Of a DNA stretch of 14,128 nucleotides, positions 11,851-14,128 are shown piece by piece. The stretch is from 2-02-FULL-45-10 sp964478235 (GTDB lineage: Bacteria; Patescibacteriota; Patescibacteriia; Magasanikbacterales; GWA2-37-8). Where the stretch lies: contig CAYZGX010000013.1 in the NCBI GenBank assembly GCA_964478235.1, positions 1-14,128 of the forward strand, given 5' to 3'. The first letter of the stretch is position 1. Each line of letters starts with the position of its first letter. The notes under the pieces are model-generated. The model was given only the letters and a program-made list of their open reading frames with translations, made no database searches and was not told the origin of the DNA. A program made the translations under genes and the position numbers.

Positions 11851-13221
11851 ATGCCTCGAGGTCGCCCTAAAAAAATAGTTCCAGTAGCGGACGAGTCTTC
11901 TTCTAATTCAATTCCCGCATCTCATTTTAATTCTACTGGGGCGATGGTCAACCACCGTGATAGTTGGCGTATTTTTCGTATTATTACGGAGATTGTGGAA
12001 GGCTATCAATTTTTGGGTGAGCTTGAAAAAGAAGTGGTTATTTTAGGGTCAGCTCGTTTGCCGGCTAATAGTAAATTTTATCAGATTGCGGTTGAACTCG
12101 GACGGTTGCTTGGTAAAAATGGTTTTACCACAGTTACTGGCGGTGGCCCGGGGATTATGGAAGCGGCCAACAAAGGAGCTTATGAAACAGGTGGGCAAAG
12201 TGTTGGGCTCAATATTCAGCTTCCGTTTGAGCAGCGCATCAATCCGTACGTCAACAAGTCTATCGCTTTTTATTATTTCTTCACCCGCAAGCTGATGCTC
12301 ACTTCGCCGGGTAATGCTTTTGTCTTTTTTCCAGGCGGTTTTGGAACACTCGATGAATTTTTTGAAATTGTTGATTACATGGAAATGGGGTTTATGGATA
12401 AATCCCCAGTGATTTTGGTGGGGCGAGATTTTTGGCAACCGCTCGTCGATTTTTTACGAACAAAATCATTAAAACAAGTTAATTCGCTGAGCGAAGCGGA
12501 TATTGCGAGTTGGCATATTGTTGATTCTGCCGAAGAGGCATTTCATCTGCTCAAAAATGCACCGGATAGACCAAATATTTGCAATAACGATCCGATGAAC
12601 CCGCTTTGCCAAGAGGGGACAACCGATTGGCGCGTGTTTCGTATTATGGCGGAGTTGGTAGATGGGTTTGAATTCTTGTCTTCGCTGTCGCACAACGTGA
12701 CGGTGCTTGGCACCAAGAGTTTGCTTCCAGGGTCGCCATATTATAAGGCGGCGTATGACATCGGAGCCCTCCTCGCTAAACAAAAACATACGGTGATTAC
12801 CGGTGGTGGTCCGGGGATTATGGAAGCGGCTAACAAGGGCGCTTTTGATAATGGTGGAGAAAGTGTTGGTATTTGTATGAAGGTGCGTAATATTGATAGA
12901 CACAACAATGCACTAACTAAATCAACTAATTTTTTCTTTCCGTTTGTGCGCAAGCTCATTTTGACTGCGCCGAGCGAAGCGTTTGTCTTTTTCCCGGGTG
13001 GTTTTGGGACGATGCACCAATTGTTTGAACTTCTAACCCTTATTGAAACTAAGAAGATGGAGCGTTTGCCAATTATTTTGTATGGTAGAGATTTTTGGCA
13101 GCCACTCTTAAGCTATATTCATCTATTGTATGCTGATTTTAAAACAATCAGTCAAGACGACACCACCTTTGTACAAGTCATTGACTCGCCGGGTGACGTG
13201 CTGAATTTTTTGAAAGGATAA
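11851..13221 (+). CDS. tandem LOG-family (PGGxGTxxE Rossmann) protein
   Basis: The 456-residue protein is made of two LOG domains. Copy 1 (about 38-237) has TVTGGGPGIMEAANKGA (94-110), FTRKLML (144-150) and PGGFGTLDE (161-169). Copy 2 (about 259-455) has VITGGGPGIMEAANKGA (315-331), FVRKLIL (365-371) and PGGFGTMHQ (382-390). The offset is about 221 residues. LOG enzymes hydrolyse nucleoside 5'-monophosphates to free base and ribose phosphate, using the Arg and the PGGxGTxxE Glu. Copy 2 has Gln in place of that Glu, so it is probably inactive or structural. Ordinary LOG proteins are single-domain (about 180-250 aa). The N-terminus PRGRPKK resembles an AT-hook. 'Lysine decarboxylase' is an old mislabel for this family. 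The gene follows gatA by 30 bp and lgt starts 3 nt after its stop. No clear separate promoter. Confidence 0.9.
   Translation: MPRGRPKKIVPVADESSSNSIPASHFNSTGAMVNHRDSWRIFRIITEIVEGYQFLGELEKEVVILGSARLPANSKFYQIAVELGRLLGKNGFTTVTGGGPGIMEAANKGAYETGGQSVGLNIQLPFEQRINPYVNKSIAFYYFFTRKLMLTSPGNAFVFFPGGFGTLDEFFEIVDYMEMGFMDKSPVILVGRDFWQPLVDFLRTKSLKQVNSLSEADIASWHIVDSAEEAFHLLKNAPDRPNICNNDPMNPLCQEGTTDWRVFRIMAELVDGFEFLSSLSHNVTVLGTKSLLPGSPYYKAAYDIGALLAKQKHTVITGGGPGIMEAANKGAFDNGGESVGICMKVRNIDRHNNALTKSTNFFFPFVRKLILTAPSEAFVFFPGGFGTMHQLFELLTLIETKKMERLPIILYGRDFWQPLLSYIHLLYADFKTISQDDTTFVQVIDSPGDVLNFLKG
13213..13218 (+). promoter_or_regulatory. Shine-Dalgarno site of lgt
   Basis: AAAGGA lies six bases before ATG 13225, inside the last codons of the LOG gene. 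It is one of the few plus-strand starts here with a recognisable ribosome site and supports this start. Confidence 0.55.
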
Positions 13222-13224
13222 TCT

Positions 13225-14007
13225 ATGATTCCGTATTTTCAGTACAACACGATTCTGCTCGGACCAGTCACTATACAGGTGTGGGGGCTTATGGTAGCGC
13301 TCGGTATTATCGCCTCGCTTTTTGTGATGCGTAGTTTCGCGAAGCGTTATTTTCTTTCTGAAGAAGTGCTCTATGATCTGGCGGTGTGGGTGTTGGTGTC
13401 GTCGTTTGTCTTTGCGCGGCTGTTTCACATTTTATTTTATAATTTAGATTTTTACCTCCTCAATCCAGCTGACATTTTTAAAATTTGGCAGGGAGGAGCC
13501 TCGTCAACTGGTGGTTTTCTTGGTGCGGCGTTGGCTTTGTGGTTGTTTGCCAAAAAACGCGGCTTTAGTTTCCAACAGTTCGTTCCCTATATGGACGTGG
13601 CAGCGGTGAGTTTGTGGCTTGGGTGGGGGATTGGGCGCATTGGTTGTTTTCTTATCCACGATCATCCAGGTACGCTCACCCATTTTGTGGGTGGGGTGCA
13701 ATTTCCTGGTGGCGTACGGCATGATTTAGGGTTGTATGAATCGTTGGTGGGGTTTGCTTTGTTTTTACTTTCAATGCTTTTGTTTAAACGTTTGGTGCGC
13801 CGTCGTTGGGGATTGGTGACGCTTGTGTCGGTGACGCTTTATGCGATTGCGCGATTTTTCTTGGATTTTTTGCGAGCGACTGATATTGCGTCGGCCGATG
13901 CTCGCTATGCGAGTTTGACGCCGGCTCAGTGGGGGATGATAGTGTTGGTGACAGCGTCGCTCAGTGTTCTCACGGCGAGCTTTTTTGGCAAAAAACCAGC
14001 TGTTTAG
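13225..14007 (+). CDS. lgt: prolipoprotein diacylglyceryl transferase (Lgt), divergent
   Basis: This 260-residue polytopic membrane protein has about seven hydrophobic segments. Lgt moves diacylglycerol from phosphatidylglycerol to the lipobox Cys of prelipoproteins. Family signatures are present: YNTILLGPVTIQVWGLMVALG (3-23) near the N-terminus, IWQGGASSTGGFLGA (87-101), GWGIGRIGCFLIHDHPG (133-149), LYES (170-173) and RFFLDFLR (210-217). Compared from memory with E. coli Lgt, the His of GGMSFHGG is Thr (T95), the Asn of GRIGNF is Cys (C141), and two acidic positions are Asp rather than Glu. The signature Arg (R138) and the later Arg (R210) remain. These changes may be a lineage-specific form or may mean altered activity. 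It closes the gatC-gatA-LOG-lgt run, 3 nt after the LOG stop. Confidence 0.9.
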   Translation: MIPYFQYNTILLGPVTIQVWGLMVALGIIASLFVMRSFAKRYFLSEEVLYDLAVWVLVSSFVFARLFHILFYNLDFYLLNPADIFKIWQGGASSTGGFLGAALALWLFAKKRGFSFQQFVPYMDVAAVSLWLGWGIGRIGCFLIHDHPGTLTHFVGGVQFPGGVRHDLGLYESLVGFALFLLSMLLFKRLVRRRWGLVTLVSVTLYAIARFFLDFLRATDIASADARYASLTPAQWGMIVLVTASLSVLTASFFGKKPAV

Positions 14008-14015
14008 TCGTTTCA

Positions 14016-14044
14016 TTGACGATTTAGCGATCTTTTGCTATACT
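14016..14044 (+). promoter_or_regulatory. tRNA-Ser promoter
   Basis: TTGACG (14016-14021), a 17-bp spacer and TATACT (14039-14044), with TG at 14036-14037 as an extended -10. This is one of the closest matches to consensus in the window. The predicted start near 14051 gives a 5' leader of about 16 nt before the tRNA, removed by RNase P. Confidence 0.75.
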
Positions 14045-14066
14045 ACGCCCACTTTTAGACAGACCT

Positions 14067-14128
14067 GGAGAGTTCGCATAGTTGGTCTAGTGCGCACGCT
14101 TGGAAAGCGTGTATACCGAAAGGTATCG
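14067..14128 (+). tRNA. tRNA-Ser(GGA), cut by the window end
   Basis: GGAGAGT would be the 5' acceptor strand. The D-stem is GCAT/GTGC with a GG-containing loop. The anticodon stem CACGC/GCGTG encloses loop TTGGAAA, giving anticodon GGA (reads UCC and UCU). A long variable arm with stem TACC/GGTA and a GAAA loop is typical of class II tRNA-Ser. The T-arm and 3' acceptor strand lie beyond base 14128. Confidence 0.93.

Overview
The window looks like a piece of a Patescibacteria (Candidate Phyla Radiation, probably Parcubacteria-type) chromosome. That placement is inferred, not proven. It rests on compact, partly overlapping genes, several translation starts only about 5-10 nt downstream of a TATACT-type -10 box with no Shine-Dalgarno sequence, a GatCA pair, a divergent Lgt, and large secreted proteins with no close family resemblance. 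Stops are standard (TAA, TAG and TGA all used).

Left block (1-1500). A perfect 19-bp hairpin (2-44) is followed by a plus-strand structured RNA (about 52-267). This RNA carries motifs resembling RNase P RNA but is far too short for an ordinary one, and it ends in a strong intrinsic terminator. Two minus-strand genes of unknown function follow: a small exported protein (288-782) and a 127-aa protein (1031-1414). Each has its own -35/-10 promoter and a good Shine-Dalgarno site. A terminator (896-928) and a long bulged hairpin (931-984) lie between them.

Middle block (1501-9048, plus strand). First is a 1052-aa cell-surface protein with a signal anchor, about ten delta-60-like beta-propeller repeats, a Calx-beta domain and a C-terminal peptidoglycan-binding domain. 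A three-gene overlapping operon follows: a 653-aa tail-anchored protein with two GGDEF/cyclase-like domains (the first degenerate, the second with an intact GGDEI), a two-HKD phospholipase D/cardiolipin synthase-like enzyme, and the AAA+ protein RarA.

Right block (9061-14128). A small exported protein has six cysteines in mirror-symmetric spacing. It is convergent with tsaE, and its terminator lies inside the tsaE coding sequence. tsaE is divergent from an apparent gatC-gatA-LOG-lgt operon. The LOG-family gene is an internal tandem duplication whose second copy has lost the catalytic Glu. Lgt lacks the usual histidine of the GG-x-S-x-HGG motif. The window ends inside a tRNA-Ser(GGA) gene with a near-consensus promoter.

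The recognised genes serve amidation of misacylated tRNA (GatCA), tRNA t6A modification (TsaE), replication-fork maintenance (RarA), phospholipid synthesis (Cls) and lipoprotein maturation (Lgt). The parts most likely to be new are the small RNase P-like RNA, the tail-anchored tandem cyclase-like protein and the symmetric six-Cys exported protein.
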